The notes under the pieces: generated by a model
What the model was told of the DNA's origin: nothing
What the model saw: only the letters and a program-made list of their open reading frames with translations
The model's database searches: none
Program-made: the position numbers and the translations under genes
Shown: positions 44,267-55,381 of the stretch, in pieces
Layout of the letters: the number at the start of each line of letters is the position of its first letter
Position numbering within the stretch: position 1 is the stretch's first letter
From: Brachybacterium sp. EE-P12
GTDB lineage: Bacteria > Actinomycetota > Actinomycetes > Actinomycetales > Dermabacteraceae
NCBI RefSeq assembly: GCF_003711805.1
Contig: NZ_QXCP01000004.1
Location: 248,001-312,000, forward strand
Length of the DNA stretch: 64,000 nucleotides
Direction: 5' to 3'

Positions 44267-44743
44267 ATGTCGTCCGCCCCCGTGAAGCTCGCCGTCGGCG
44301 ATGCCGCCCCCGCCCTGGACCTGCCCACCGCCGGCGGCGGGCGGATCACGCTCGAGGATCTCCGCGGCGCCCCCGCGCTGCTGTGGTTCTATCCCGCGGC
44401 GAACACCTCGCTGTGCACCAAGCAGGCCTGCGACCTGCGCGACAACCATCAGATGTTCCTCGACGCGGGCTACCGCGTGGTGGGCATCTCCCCGGATCCC
44501 GTCGCGGAGCTCGATCGTTTCGTCGCCGAGCAGGACCTGCCCTACACCCTCGCCTCCGACGAGTCCCACGAGGTGATGACCGCCTACGGCGCCTGGGGCG
44601 AGAAGAACATGTACGGCCGGATCGTCGAGGGCACGATCCGCTCGACCTTCGCGATCGACGAGTCGGGGACCCTCACCTTCGTGAAGTACCGCGTGGGCAC
44701 CCCGAAGCACATCGCGCTGCTGCAGGAGAAGCTCGGGCTCTGA
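44267..44743 (+). CDS. bcp: Peroxiredoxin, BCP/PrxQ type
   Basis: A 158-residue thiol peroxidase. The peroxidatic Cys lies in FYPAANTSLCTKQACDLRDN (T-x-x-C context), and the second Cys five residues later is the expected resolving Cys of the PrxQ class. VVGISPDPVAELDRFVAEQD and GRIVEGTIRSTFAIDESG also fit. It reduces H2O2 and organic peroxides with thioredoxin-like donors. GGAGGATC precedes the ATG. Confidence 0.95.
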   Translation: MSSAPVKLAVGDAAPALDLPTAGGGRITLEDLRGAPALLWFYPAANTSLCTKQACDLRDNHQMFLDAGYRVVGISPDPVAELDRFVAEQDLPYTLASDESHEVMTAYGAWGEKNMYGRIVEGTIRSTFAIDESGTLTFVKYRVGTPKHIALLQEKLGL

Positions 44744-44853
44744 GCGGCGGGGCCCGACGGGGCGGCGGTGTGACGTGAACCGCGCCGCCTCGCTTTGGCG
44801 CACCCCTCCAGCTCCCGTATGCTGGCTCGGCGTACCGCGCCAGCGCGGTGCCA

Positions 44854-44942
44854 GGAGACGTGGCAGAGCGGCCGAATGCGCTCCCCTGCTAAGGGAGTAG
44901 GCGACTACAATCGCCTCGGAGGTTCAAATCCTCTCGTCTCCG
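44854..44942 (+). tRNA. tRNA-Ser (anticodon GCT)
   Basis: An 89-base type II tRNA. The acceptor stem is GGAGACG / CGTCTCC, the anticodon stem CTCCC / GGGAG, with GCT at 44888-44890. A long variable arm and a TTCAAAT T-loop follow. The 3' CCA is not encoded. It reads AGC and AGU serine codons. Confidence 0.95.
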
Positions 44943-44947
44943 CCGAG

Positions 44948-44987
44948 AAGGCCCCTCACCAGCGACGATCTCGCCGGGAGGGGCCTT
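44948..44987 (+). terminator. Terminator of tRNA-Ser(GCT)
   Basis: A perfect 10-base stem AAGGCCCCTC (44948-44957) / GAGGGGCCTT (44978-44987) starts six bases after the tRNA and ends in TTGTC. Confidence 0.85.
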
Positions 44988-45039
44988 GTCCATGCACGGT
45001 GATCACGTGCAGCGTCCCTGCGCGGTGCCGGCCTCGGAT

Positions 45040-45160
45040 CGGCGCCTGGCGACATCGGCTGTCGTCCGCGGGCCTATGGCGACACGAGCTGCCTATATAG
45101 CCACCTCGCGTCACCATCGGCCCGGCGGCGACACGGAGGCAGCGGCGATGAGCCCTCGGG
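45040..45160. repeat. Degenerate repeats and a 42-base palindrome centred on TATATA
   Basis: In a 290-base gene-free stretch, an imperfect palindrome at 45076-45117 has 18-base arms matching at 14 positions around TATATA (45094-45099). The core GGCGACAC/T recurs at about 45048, 45078 and 45130, giving the look of three related units. The AT centre is unusual in this genome. It could be a REP-like element, a regulator-binding site for the nearby GntR gene, or a remnant of a mobile element next to the tRNA. I cannot decide between these. Confidence 0.5.
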
Positions 45161-45279
45161 GTGCCGGCAGCGCTCCGTGCGACGCCGGTGCACACGGTCA
45201 CGGACGCAGAACCAACCGGATCCAGACACGCGATCCGGCCCATGCCCTCGCACAGACGCGCGCTGTCACGGGGCCTCCG

Positions 45280-46083
45280 TCACGTTCCGGACGGCGCCTC
45301 GCCCTCCAGCGTCGTCCACTCCGGGCCGTCGGACTCCAGCAGGTCCGGATCGCGCACCAGCTCCTGGTCCTCCCCGCCGCCGCGCAGACGCGCGGCGAGA
45401 TCGCGCAGCGACTCGCGCAGCAGCCTCCTCGCCTGCGAGGCGTCGCCGGCCTCGAGAGCGGCCACGAGCTCCTCGTGCGTGGTGGTGAGATCCGCGCGCA
45501 CGCCGTAGCCGCGCGGATCGGAGAAGGTGCCCATCCGGGTGAGGATCACGATCGTGTTCATCGCCGTGACCAGGAAGCGGTTGCGCGCGATCTCCGCGAG
45601 GCGCTGATGGAGGTCCAGATCGGCGTTGCCCGCCTCGATCACCTCGCCCGCCGCGAGCGCGCGCCGGGTGCGCTCGACGCACTCCCGCAGCGGGGCGAGC
45701 AGCGCGGGGATCTGCTCCTGCCGCCCGTCGGCGCGCAGTGCGGCCACGTGCTCGGCGACGTTGGTGGCCGCCTGCATCTCGATGCCCAGGCGATAGTCGA
45801 TGAAGTCCGACATCGTCCCGGCGTCCATCCTGGTCACGAACAGGCCGCGACCCGGGATCTGGGTGAGCAGGCCGTCGCGCACCAGACGCTGGCACGCCTC
45901 CCGCAGCGAGGAGCGGGAGATGCCCATCTGCTTGGAGACCTGGACCTCGGGCACCGAGTCGCCCGGGCGCAGGTCGCCGACGAAGATCGCATTGCGCAGC
46001 TCGAGCTCGGCCTGGTCGATGATCGAGGGCCGACGGATGGGCTGCATCATCGGCAGCCGGACGGAGTCCTGGTGAGGGGGCAT
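45280..46083 (-). CDS. GntR-family regulator, FadR/FCD subfamily
   Basis: 267 residues. The winged helix (AELELRNAIFVGDLRPGDSV; VSKQMGISRSSLREACQRLV) is followed by an all-helical FCD effector domain containing LDLHQRLAEIARNRFLVTAM and a His in TTTHEELVAALEAGD, consistent with the metal-binding FCD pocket. GGAGGATCC precedes the ATG at 46083. It is divergent from the amino-acid/ectoine-type ABC operon and probably controls it. The effector is unknown. Confidence 0.92.
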   Translation of the reverse strand: MPPHQDSVRLPMMQPIRRPSIIDQAELELRNAIFVGDLRPGDSVPEVQVSKQMGISRSSLREACQRLVRDGLLTQIPGRGLFVTRMDAGTMSDFIDYRLGIEMQAATNVAEHVAALRADGRQEQIPALLAPLRECVERTRRALAAGEVIEAGNADLDLHQRLAEIARNRFLVTAMNTIVILTRMGTFSDPRGYGVRADLTTTHEELVAALEAGDASQARRLLRESLRDLAARLRGGGEDQELVRDPDLLESDGPEWTTLEGEAPSGT

Positions 46084-46336
46084 GGATCCTCCTGTGACGG
46101 TGCGCCGTCGATGGGCGTGCGTGGACACCATCATCCGCTTCCGCATCGCCCGACGCACCCCCGGCGGGCGTCATCGCCGTCACAGTCGCGGCGGATCACG
46201 ACCCCATCACGAATGTGGACGGCTGCCCGGTTCGCTCCGATCGGCCCGGTACGGTGGGGCGGAATCCGATATCCAGAGATCTGATTGTCCGACACGACGA
46301 GAGTGCGGGCGCAGATCGCTCAGCGAGAGGGAACCC
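46084..46336. promoter_or_regulatory. Divergent regulatory region with FadR-type operator candidate
   Basis: 253 bases without a gene. TACGGT (46249-46254) is a plausible -10 for the ABC operon. TGTCCGACA (46286-46294), a palindrome around a central C, resembles TGTCNGACA sites of several FCD-type GntR regulators and lies just downstream of the expected transcription start, a repressing position. CAGAGATCTG (46273-46282) is a second small inverted repeat. Confidence 0.45.
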
Positions 46337-47266
46337 ATGCACCGCACCCAGGGCCACGACCGACGCACGTTCTTCCGAGGCACCGGTCTGGTGCTCTCCG
46401 CCGCAGCCCTGGGAGGCGGGCTCGCCGCCTGCAGCCGCACCAGCACCGGGGGCGGCGACGGCGGCTCGGAGGGCGGCGGGGACCTGCTCTCGCAGCTGCA
46501 GGACGCCGGCAAGATCGTCGTCGGCTTCGCGGGGGAGGCCCCCTACAGCTTCGAGGACGGCGGCGAGCTGCAGGGTGCGACCGTCGCCATGCACCGCGAG
46601 ATCTTCGGGGAGCTCGGCATCGACGAGGTCGAGGGCAAGCTGACCGACTGGAACTCCCTGATCCCGGGCCTGAACTCGCGCCAGTTCGACGCGGTCAGCG
46701 CCGGCATGTCGATCCTGCCCGAGCGCTGCGCCGAAGCGGCCTTCAGCGAGCCCGAGTTCCAGTACACGACCGCCCTGATGGTCCCCGAGGGCAACCCCGA
46801 GGGCCTGGAGAACATGCAGTCCTTCGTGGACTCGGGCCTCACCGTCGCGACCATGTCCGGCGCGATCGAGTCGACCTACGCGACGGACCTCGAGCTGGAC
46901 AGCATCGAGGTGGGCGGTCCGCAGGACGGCGTGGACGCGCTCAAGGCCGGCAACGCCGACGCCTTCGCGCTCACTGCGATCTCGCTGAACTACCTCGCCG
47001 ACAACACCGTCGACGGTGTGGAGGTCACCGAGAGCTTCGTCGCCGAGATCGACGGGGTCAAGCAGTACGGCGCGGGCGGGACCGTCTTCCGCAAGGAGGA
47101 CACCTCCCTGCTGGACGCCTACAACGAGAAGCTCGCGGAGATCGTCGCGGACGAGGAGCGCTACCTCTCCATCGTCGGCGACTTCGGTTTCACCGCCGAG
47201 GAGCTGCCGCCGAAGGACATGACCGCCGAGATCCTCTGCTCGGGCGATCTCTCCTCCCTGCAGTGA
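46337..47266 (+). CDS. ehuB: ABC transporter substrate-binding lipoprotein, EhuB-like
   Basis: 309 residues. A Tat-type lipoprotein signal (DRRTFFRGTGLVLSAAA, lipid Cys32 in LAACSR) precedes a family 3 binding domain: KIVVGFAGEAPYSFEDGGEL, GIDEVEGKLTDWNSLIPGLN, SAGMSILPERCAEAAFSEPE. The pattern AGMxIxPERCxxxxFSxPE is close to EhuB, the ectoine/hydroxyectoine receptor. The following genes are two permeases and an ATPase, the ehuBCDA order. No ectoine-breakdown genes are near, so import as an osmoprotectant, or a related amino acid as substrate, are both possible. Confidence 0.85.
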   Translation: MHRTQGHDRRTFFRGTGLVLSAAALGGGLAACSRTSTGGGDGGSEGGGDLLSQLQDAGKIVVGFAGEAPYSFEDGGELQGATVAMHREIFGELGIDEVEGKLTDWNSLIPGLNSRQFDAVSAGMSILPERCAEAAFSEPEFQYTTALMVPEGNPEGLENMQSFVDSGLTVATMSGAIESTYATDLELDSIEVGGPQDGVDALKAGNADAFALTAISLNYLADNTVDGVEVTESFVAEIDGVKQYGAGGTVFRKEDTSLLDAYNEKLAEIVADEERYLSIVGDFGFTAEELPPKDMTAEILCSGDLSSLQ

Positions 47267-47351
47267 ACCCCGCCCCCCACCGTGCTCGTCCGACGGCGGG
47301 CCCCGCCACGGGGCCCGCCGTCCGCCCGCCCGCCCGAGAGGAGAGGCGCCC

Positions 47352-48128
47352 ATGGACGGAGTGATCGGCTTCTTCGCCGACCTCGCGCCCAACCTCCAGC
47401 TGCTCGTCGACCGGTCCCCGCAGATCCTCGACGGGGTCCGGACCACGGTGCTCGCCACCGTGGTCGGCGCCCTGCTCGCGCTGATCATCGCGTTCGTCTT
47501 CGGCCTCGCGCAGCTTGCGAAGGTCGCCGTGGTGAGGATCGTGGCGCGGGTGTTCGTGGAGTTCTTCCGCGGCACCTCGCTCGTGGTGCAGCTGTTCTGG
47601 CTCGCCTTCGTGCTGCCGCAGCTGCCCTATCCGCTCGGCTTCCGGCTCGACCCGCTGCTCGTGGGCGTGATCGCGCTGGGCCTGAACTACGGCGCCTACG
47701 CCGCAGAGGTCGTGCGCGGCTCGATCAACTCGGTGCCCAAGGGGCAGTACGAGGCGATCAGCGCGCTCAGCCTCAGCCCCGTGCGCGGGATGTTCCGGGT
47801 CGTGATCCCGCAGGCCTGGGCGCTGATGATCCCCTCGCTGTCGAATCTGTGGATCCAGCTGCTCAAGGGCAGCGCGATCGTCAGCTCGGTGACCCTGTAC
47901 GACCTGTTCTTCCAGATCGAGCAGGTCCGTGACCGCACCGGCACCTGGTTCGCCTATCTCTTCGCGCTGGTCGCCTACTTCGTCATCGCCTGGGTGATCG
48001 TCGTGATCATGAACGCCCTCGAGGTGCGGGCCAAGCACAGCATCGGCCGAGGCCCGGCCCTCTCGCAGTCCTGGCGCACCCTCTTCCGGGCGCCGGGCAG
48101 CAAGACCGCGGAAGGAGGACTGGCATGA
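47352..48128 (+). CDS. ehuC: ABC transporter permease, EhuC-like
   Basis: 258 residues, a HisM/GlnP-type permease of the polar amino-acid uptake family. RGTSLVVQLFWLAFVLPQLP and the EAA-loop region EAISALSLSPVRGMFRVVIP, which contacts the ATPase, are visible. GAGAGGAGAGG precedes the ATG. Its stop overlaps the next permease start (ATGA). With the following permease it forms the membrane channel. Confidence 0.9.
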   Translation: MDGVIGFFADLAPNLQLLVDRSPQILDGVRTTVLATVVGALLALIIAFVFGLAQLAKVAVVRIVARVFVEFFRGTSLVVQLFWLAFVLPQLPYPLGFRLDPLLVGVIALGLNYGAYAAEVVRGSINSVPKGQYEAISALSLSPVRGMFRVVIPQAWALMIPSLSNLWIQLLKGSAIVSSVTLYDLFFQIEQVRDRTGTWFAYLFALVAYFVIAWVIVVIMNALEVRAKHSIGRGPALSQSWRTLFRAPGSKTAEGGLA

Positions 48129-48775
48129 GCACCTCCTGGTGGAGCTGGGACCACGCCGCCGCCGTCCTCCCCCTCCTGCTCGACGGCTTCAAGGTCACGC
48201 TGCTCGCGACCGTGCTGGGCACGCTCATCGCGCTCGTGCTGGGGCTGATCGTCGCGATCGTGCGGCGCAGCGCCCCGAGGGTCGTCTCCGCCCCGGTCAC
48301 CGGGGTGGTCGAGTTCGTGCGCATGACCCCGCTGGTCGTGCAGCTGGTGTTCGCGAACCTCGTCCTCTCGCCGTACATCGACAGCACCCTGGCCATCGGC
48401 ATCTGGGTGCTCGGCATCCACTACACGACCTACATGGCCGAGGTGTACCGCGCGGGCATCGACTCCGTGCCGACGGGGCAGTGGGAGGCCGCCACCGCGC
48501 TCTCGCTGCCGCGCGCACGCACCTGGCGCGCCGTCGTCGTCCCGCAGGCGATCCGCAACACCCTGCCGGCGCTGGGCAACTACGCGATCTCGATGTTCAA
48601 GGAGACCCCGTTCTTCGTGGTGATCTACATCCCCGAGATGGTGCGCAACGCCCAGACCTACGGCGGCGACACGTTCCGCTACACGGAGGCGATCACGCTG
48701 GCCGGCCTGATCTTCCTGGTCGCCAGCTATCCGACCTCCCTCCTGATCCGACGACTGGAGAAGAAACTTGCCTGA
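48125..48775 (+). CDS. ehuD: ABC transporter permease, EhuD-like
   Basis: 216 residues, the second permease of the operon. FVRMTPLVVQLVFANLVLSP, then YMAEVYRAGIDSVPTGQWEA and ATALSLPRARTWRAVVVPQA are typical of amino-acid-type permeases. It overlaps the ATPase gene by eight bases. Confidence 0.9.
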   Translation: MSTSWWSWDHAAAVLPLLLDGFKVTLLATVLGTLIALVLGLIVAIVRRSAPRVVSAPVTGVVEFVRMTPLVVQLVFANLVLSPYIDSTLAIGIWVLGIHYTTYMAEVYRAGIDSVPTGQWEAATALSLPRARTWRAVVVPQAIRNTLPALGNYAISMFKETPFFVVIYIPEMVRNAQTYGGDTFRYTEAITLAGLIFLVASYPTSLLIRRLEKKLA

Positions 48776-49565
48776 GAAGACACCGGGTCCCGACACCGCA
48801 GGGACGCCGCACCTCGAGTTCCGCGACGTGGTGAAGTCCTTCGGGGACAACACCGTGCTGAACGGACTGGACTTCACCGTCGCGAAGGGCGAGCGGGTCA
48901 CCCTCATCGGCCCCTCCGGCTCGGGGAAGACCACCATCCTGCGCCTGGTGATGACCCTCGAGGAGCTCACCGGCGGGTACATCCATGTCGGCGGCGTCCC
49001 GCTGCAGTACGAGGAGCAGGGCGGCAAGCGGGTGCGGATCCCGGACAAGCGCCGACGCCGCACCACCACCGACATCGGGATGGTGTTCCAGCACTTCAAC
49101 CTGTTCCCGAACATGAGCGTGCTCGAGAACATCGTCGAGGCCCCGATCCACGTCATGGGGCTCTCGCGCTCCGAGGCGACGGCGAAGGCGGAGGGGCTGC
49201 TCGCCAAGGTCGGCATGGAGGAGAAGCGGGACATGAAGCCCTCGCAGCTCTCCGGCGGCCAGCAGCAGCGCGTCGCGATCGCCCGGGCGCTCGCGATGGA
49301 CCCCGAGATCCTGCTGCTGGACGAGGTGACCTCGGCGCTGGACCCCGAGCTGGTGGGAGAGGTGCTCGCCGTGCTGAAGGACATCGCGGCGGAGACCGAC
49401 ATCTCGATGCTCATCGTCACCCACGAGATGCAGTTCGCCCGCGACGTCTCCGACCGCGTGATGATGTTCGACCAGGGGTCCGTCGTCGAGGAGGGGCCGC
49501 CCGCGCAGATCTTCTCCGAGCCCGCGCACCAGCGCACCCGCGACTTCCTCAGCGCGGTGCTCTGA
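48768..49565 (+). CDS. ehuA: ABC transporter ATP-binding protein, EhuA-like
   Basis: 265 residues starting at a TTG with GGAG nine bases upstream. Walker A is LIGPSGSGKTTILRLVMTLE, the Q-loop VFQHFNLFPNMSVLENI, the signature QLSGGQQQRVAIARALAMDP, Walker B ILLLDEVTSALDPEL and the H-loop TH in IVTHEMQFA. It powers the uptake system encoded upstream. The order B-C-D-A matches actinobacterial ehu operons. Confidence 0.92.
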   Translation: MPEKTPGPDTAGTPHLEFRDVVKSFGDNTVLNGLDFTVAKGERVTLIGPSGSGKTTILRLVMTLEELTGGYIHVGGVPLQYEEQGGKRVRIPDKRRRRTTTDIGMVFQHFNLFPNMSVLENIVEAPIHVMGLSRSEATAKAEGLLAKVGMEEKRDMKPSQLSGGQQQRVAIARALAMDPEILLLDEVTSALDPELVGEVLAVLKDIAAETDISMLIVTHEMQFARDVSDRVMMFDQGSVVEEGPPAQIFSEPAHQRTRDFLSAVL

Positions 49566-49604
49566 CCCGCCCCGGCCCGTCCGCCCAGTGACGCCGGGGG
49601 CGGG
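49566..49604 (+). terminator. Terminator after the Ehu-like operon
   Basis: CCCGCCCCGGC (49566-49576) pairs with GCCGGGGGCGGG (49593-49604) with one bulged base. It starts directly after the ATPase stop. Confidence 0.65.
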
Positions 49605-49621
49605 CCCGCCGGGCACGCCTG

Positions 49622-49627
49622 TAGTCT
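49622..49627 (+). promoter_or_regulatory. Probable -10 box of ppc
   Basis: TAGTCT lies 88 bases before the ppc start, between the preceding terminator and a clear Shine-Dalgarno (AGGAGG). It would give a leader of about 80 bases. Confidence 0.4.
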
Positions 49628-49715
49628 GTGCCCGTTCGTTCCGCGCCGCCGCGGCCGCCCTGAGTGCTGCTCTGCCGGTGGTCGCGTCTCGGCGTGCCGA
49701 CCCCCAGGAGGCCCT

Positions 49716-52544
<2,829 letters not shown>

Positions 52545-52562
52545 TCCCGCCGCGGCGCATCA

Positions 52563-52610
52563 CGACGCGCCCCGCCGGATGCCCCTCGGGGCGCCCGACG
52601 GGGCGCGTCG
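52563..52610. terminator. Bidirectional terminator between ppc and the aldo/keto reductase
   Basis: A perfect 12-base stem CGACGCGCCCCG (52563-52574) / CGGGGCGCGTCG (52599-52610), with an inner GCCCC / GGGGC stem. It lies between convergent genes. Confidence 0.85.
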
Positions 52611-52628
52611 TCGTGCGTGCCCGCGGCG

Positions 52629-53645
52629 TCAGCGGCCGGTGCCGTCGATCGCGAACTCGTCGATGCGGGCCAGCTCCTCGTCGGTGAGGGCGAGGTTCTG
52701 CGCGGTGGCGACGTTCTGCTCCAGCTGCGAGACCGAGGAGGCGCCGACCAGTGCGGTCGAGACCTGCGGGTGACGCAGCGCCCAGGCGAGCGCGAGCTGG
52801 GCGAGGCTCTGACCGCGCCCGTGCGCGATCTCCGACAGCCCGCGCACGCGCGCCTGGTAGTCCGGATCGGTGACCTGGCGCTCGCTGAGCGAGCCCGAGG
52901 GGCCGCCGGCGCGGGAGCTGCGCGGCACGCCCGAGAGGTAGCGGTTGGTGAGCAGACCCTGCTGCAGCGGGGAGAACGCGGCCAGGCCCACCCCGAGCTC
53001 GTCGACGGTCTCGAGCAGGCCGTCCTCGACGTGACGGTTGAACATCGAGTACGAGGGCTGGTGGATCAGCAGCGGGGTGCCGAGGTCGGCGAGGATCCGC
53101 GCCGCCTCCCGGGTGCGCTCGGGGGAGTAGTTCGAGACCCCGACATACGTGGCCTTCCCGCTGGTCACGGCATGGGCGAGCGCGCCCATCGTCTCCTCGA
53201 GCGGCGTCTGCGGATCCTCGCGATGGTGGTAGAAGATGTCCACGTGGTCCAGGCCGAGGCGGGTCAGGGACTGGTCCAGGGAGCCCAGCAGGTACTTCCG
53301 GGACCCGCCGTCGCCGAAGGGGCCGTCCCACATGCGGTAGCCGGCCTTCGTCGAGATGACCAGCTCGTCGCGTTGGTGTTGGAGGTCCTGCGCGAGGATC
53401 CGCCCCACATGGGTCTCGGCGCTGCCCGGGGGAGGCCCGTAGTTGTTGGCGAGATCGAAGTGGAAGACCCCGAGGTCCACGGCGCGGCGCACGATCGCGC
53501 GCAGCGTCTGCGGGTCGCGGTCCTCGCCGAAGTTCTGCCAGAAGCCGAGGGAGATCGGGGGCAGCTGCACCCCCGAGCGACCCACGCGGCGCAGCGGCGT
53601 GCGGTCGTAGCGTGCGGGGGAGGGGGACCAGGCGTCGTTGCTCAT
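52629..53645 (-). CDS. Aldo/keto reductase, YghZ/Kv-beta-like
   Basis: 338 residues. The catalytic tetrad is visible: Asp and Tyr in FHFDLANNYGPPPGSAE, Lys in LVISTKAGYRMW and His in VDIFYHHREDP. WNGPF-like WDGPFGDGGSRKYLLGSLDQ and QPSYSMFNRHVE place it near YghZ (L-glyceraldehyde-3-phosphate reductase). It uses NADPH; the physiological substrate is unproven. The ATG lies six bases after TATGCT on the minus strand, a clear leaderless start. Confidence 0.93.
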   Translation of the reverse strand: MSNDAWSPSPARYDRTPLRRVGRSGVQLPPISLGFWQNFGEDRDPQTLRAIVRRAVDLGVFHFDLANNYGPPPGSAETHVGRILAQDLQHQRDELVISTKAGYRMWDGPFGDGGSRKYLLGSLDQSLTRLGLDHVDIFYHHREDPQTPLEETMGALAHAVTSGKATYVGVSNYSPERTREAARILADLGTPLLIHQPSYSMFNRHVEDGLLETVDELGVGLAAFSPLQQGLLTNRYLSGVPRSSRAGGPSGSLSERQVTDPDYQARVRGLSEIAHGRGQSLAQLALAWALRHPQVSTALVGASSVSQLEQNVATAQNLALTDEELARIDEFAIDGTGR

Positions 53646-53719
53646 GCTCGGAGCATAGCCCGGCACCTGCCCTCAGTGTCGGGACCGTGCTGGTCAACGC
53701 GGGATCGGGCGGGGTGTGA

Positions 53720-54271
53720 TCAGGCGGAGGTCCGGTCGGCCTGCTCCGCGGCCGCCAGCGGGCGCTCCATGATGTCCATCCCGAGCCCGGCGACCTTCAG
53801 CATCGCCGCATCTCCCGCGAAGGGGACGGCGCGGCCGGTGCGGGTGAAGCCGTGCCGCTCGTACCAGCGGTGCAGCTCGGGCCGGGACTGGAGCACCTGG
53901 ATCATCAGCACGTCCACCCCGTCGGCCGCGAGCGACTGCGCCTGCGCCTCCAGCAGCCGGCCTCCGAGCCCGCCTCCCTGCGCGGCGGGATCCACTGCGA
54001 ACAGGCCGAGCTCCGCCCGGACGATGCCGTCGTCGGCCGCCGGGGGCTCGCGCCGCGTGTAGCAGCAGCCGCGCACGCGATCATCCTCGACCGCGACCAG
54101 CAGGGTCACCGCAGGGTCGGCGAGCATGCCGCGCACCTCGGCGGCGTCGGTGCGGTGGCCGTCCACGAGATGCGCCTCCGTGGTCCATCCTCCCTCGCCG
54201 CGATAGGCCGCCTGGACGACGTCGACGATCTGGGGGACATCCTGGTCGAGGGCGGGGCGCATCGTGCTCAT
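53720..54271 (-). CDS. GNAT-family N-acetyltransferase
   Basis: 183 residues. LGLFAVDPAAQGGGLGGRLL is the acetyl-CoA-binding region, and LHRWYERHGFTRTGRAVPF is the last GNAT helix. The start overlaps the stop of the APP1-like gene (ATGA). It is the third gene of a minus-strand operon. Substrate unknown. Confidence 0.87.
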   Translation of the reverse strand: MSTMRPALDQDVPQIVDVVQAAYRGEGGWTTEAHLVDGHRTDAAEVRGMLADPAVTLLVAVEDDRVRGCCYTRREPPAADDGIVRAELGLFAVDPAAQGGGLGGRLLEAQAQSLAADGVDVLMIQVLQSRPELHRWYERHGFTRTGRAVPFAGDAAMLKVAGLGMDIMERPLAAAEQADRTSA

Positions 54272-55377
54272 CGGGACATCTTCCCATGTCGCTGCAGGGC
54301 GGCGAGGAGGGCGTGGCCGTCGGGCGCAGCGAGGGCGAGCGGACCGTCGCCCCCGCGGCGGGAGACGGCCAGGGGTCGCAGCGTGCCGTGGGCGAGCAGC
54401 TGCTCCGGCTCGGTCAGCTGACGGATCAGCACCTCCTCGACCAGATCCGGATGCCGCTCGGCGAAAGCGGCGTAGAGGGAGGGGTCGTGCTGGCCGTCAT
54501 CGCCCACCAGGATCCATCGGATGTCCGGATAGGCGGCGGCGAGCCGCTCGAGCGAGCGGGTCTTGTGCTCGGGGCCGGAGCGGAAGAAGCCGGTGTGGGT
54601 GGGGCCCCAGTCGGTCAGCAGCAGCGGGCCGTCGGGATAGCCGTTGCGGTACAGGAAGCGCTTGAGCACCGGGAACACGTTCCACGCCCCGGTGGACAGG
54701 TACACCACCGGCATGTGCGGGTGCTCGCGCATCAGGCGCTGGTACAGCATCGGCATGCCGGGGACGACCTGGCGGGAGGACTGGTGGACCACGAACGCGT
54801 TCCAGAAGGCCAGCAGCGGCCGGGGCAGCCAGGTCACCATCACGGTGTCGTCGATGTCGCTGACCAGGCCCACGCGCGCCTCGGGCGGGACCACGGTGAT
54901 GTCGGCGGTGACCTCGTTCCCGGGGACGGTCCACAGCTTCGCCTGGTGCACGCCGGGCTCGAGGGAGATCTCCAGGGTCGCGTCGACGATGCCGGAGCGG
55001 TCGGCCCGGACCGTGAACTCCTGGTCGCCGAGGAGGATGTGCACGGTGCGGTGCGGGGCGACCTGGCTGGTGAAGTTGCGCCAGCCGCGCACGGCGACAG
55101 TGCGCATGTCGTGCACCGGCTGGTCGTGGAAGTCCGCGGCGGTGCGCGGGGAGGCGTACAGCACCTTGGCCAGCACCCTGACCTCGTGCGCGGAGCCGTA
55201 TCCGTGGAACGGCTGCAGGCGCAGGTCCCAGTGCAGGCGGCGCAGGGCCCCTCCGACGAGGCGGTTCTTCACGTCCTCCGCGCGGGCCGCCCAGTGGGGC
55301 CGGTCCGCGTCGACGTCGGCGGCCGTGCGCGGCCGCAGCATCGAGCGGGCGGCGGACAGCGCAGAGCCGATGCCCAC
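54268..55377 (-). CDS. APP1-family (DUF2183) phosphatidate phosphatase-like protein
   Basis: 369 residues starting at a GTG with GAGG just upstream. VGLVSDIDDTVMVTWLPRPL contains the HAD-type DxDxT nucleophile (Asp174-Thr178), PVVYLSTGAWNVFPVLKRFL and LPDG-like GYPDGPLLLTDWGP follow, and RWILVGDDGQHDPSLYAAFA is the distal acidic motif. APP1 proteins dephosphorylate phosphatidate in yeast; the bacterial substrate is not established. It lies between two acetyltransferase genes in a tight operon. Confidence 0.9.
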   Translation of the reverse strand: MGIGSALSAARSMLRPRTAADVDADRPHWAARAEDVKNRLVGGALRRLHWDLRLQPFHGYGSAHEVRVLAKVLYASPRTAADFHDQPVHDMRTVAVRGWRNFTSQVAPHRTVHILLGDQEFTVRADRSGIVDATLEISLEPGVHQAKLWTVPGNEVTADITVVPPEARVGLVSDIDDTVMVTWLPRPLLAFWNAFVVHQSSRQVVPGMPMLYQRLMREHPHMPVVYLSTGAWNVFPVLKRFLYRNGYPDGPLLLTDWGPTHTGFFRSGPEHKTRSLERLAAAYPDIRWILVGDDGQHDPSLYAAFAERHPDLVEEVLIRQLTEPEQLLAHGTLRPLAVSRRGGDGPLALAAPDGHALLAALQRHGKMSR

Positions 55378-55381
55378 GACC

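Noticed and set aside
44990-45265. Possible small gene in either strand downstream of tRNA-Ser(GCU)
   Set aside because: Translations show no recognisable protein and no ribosome site; the region is better described by its repeats.
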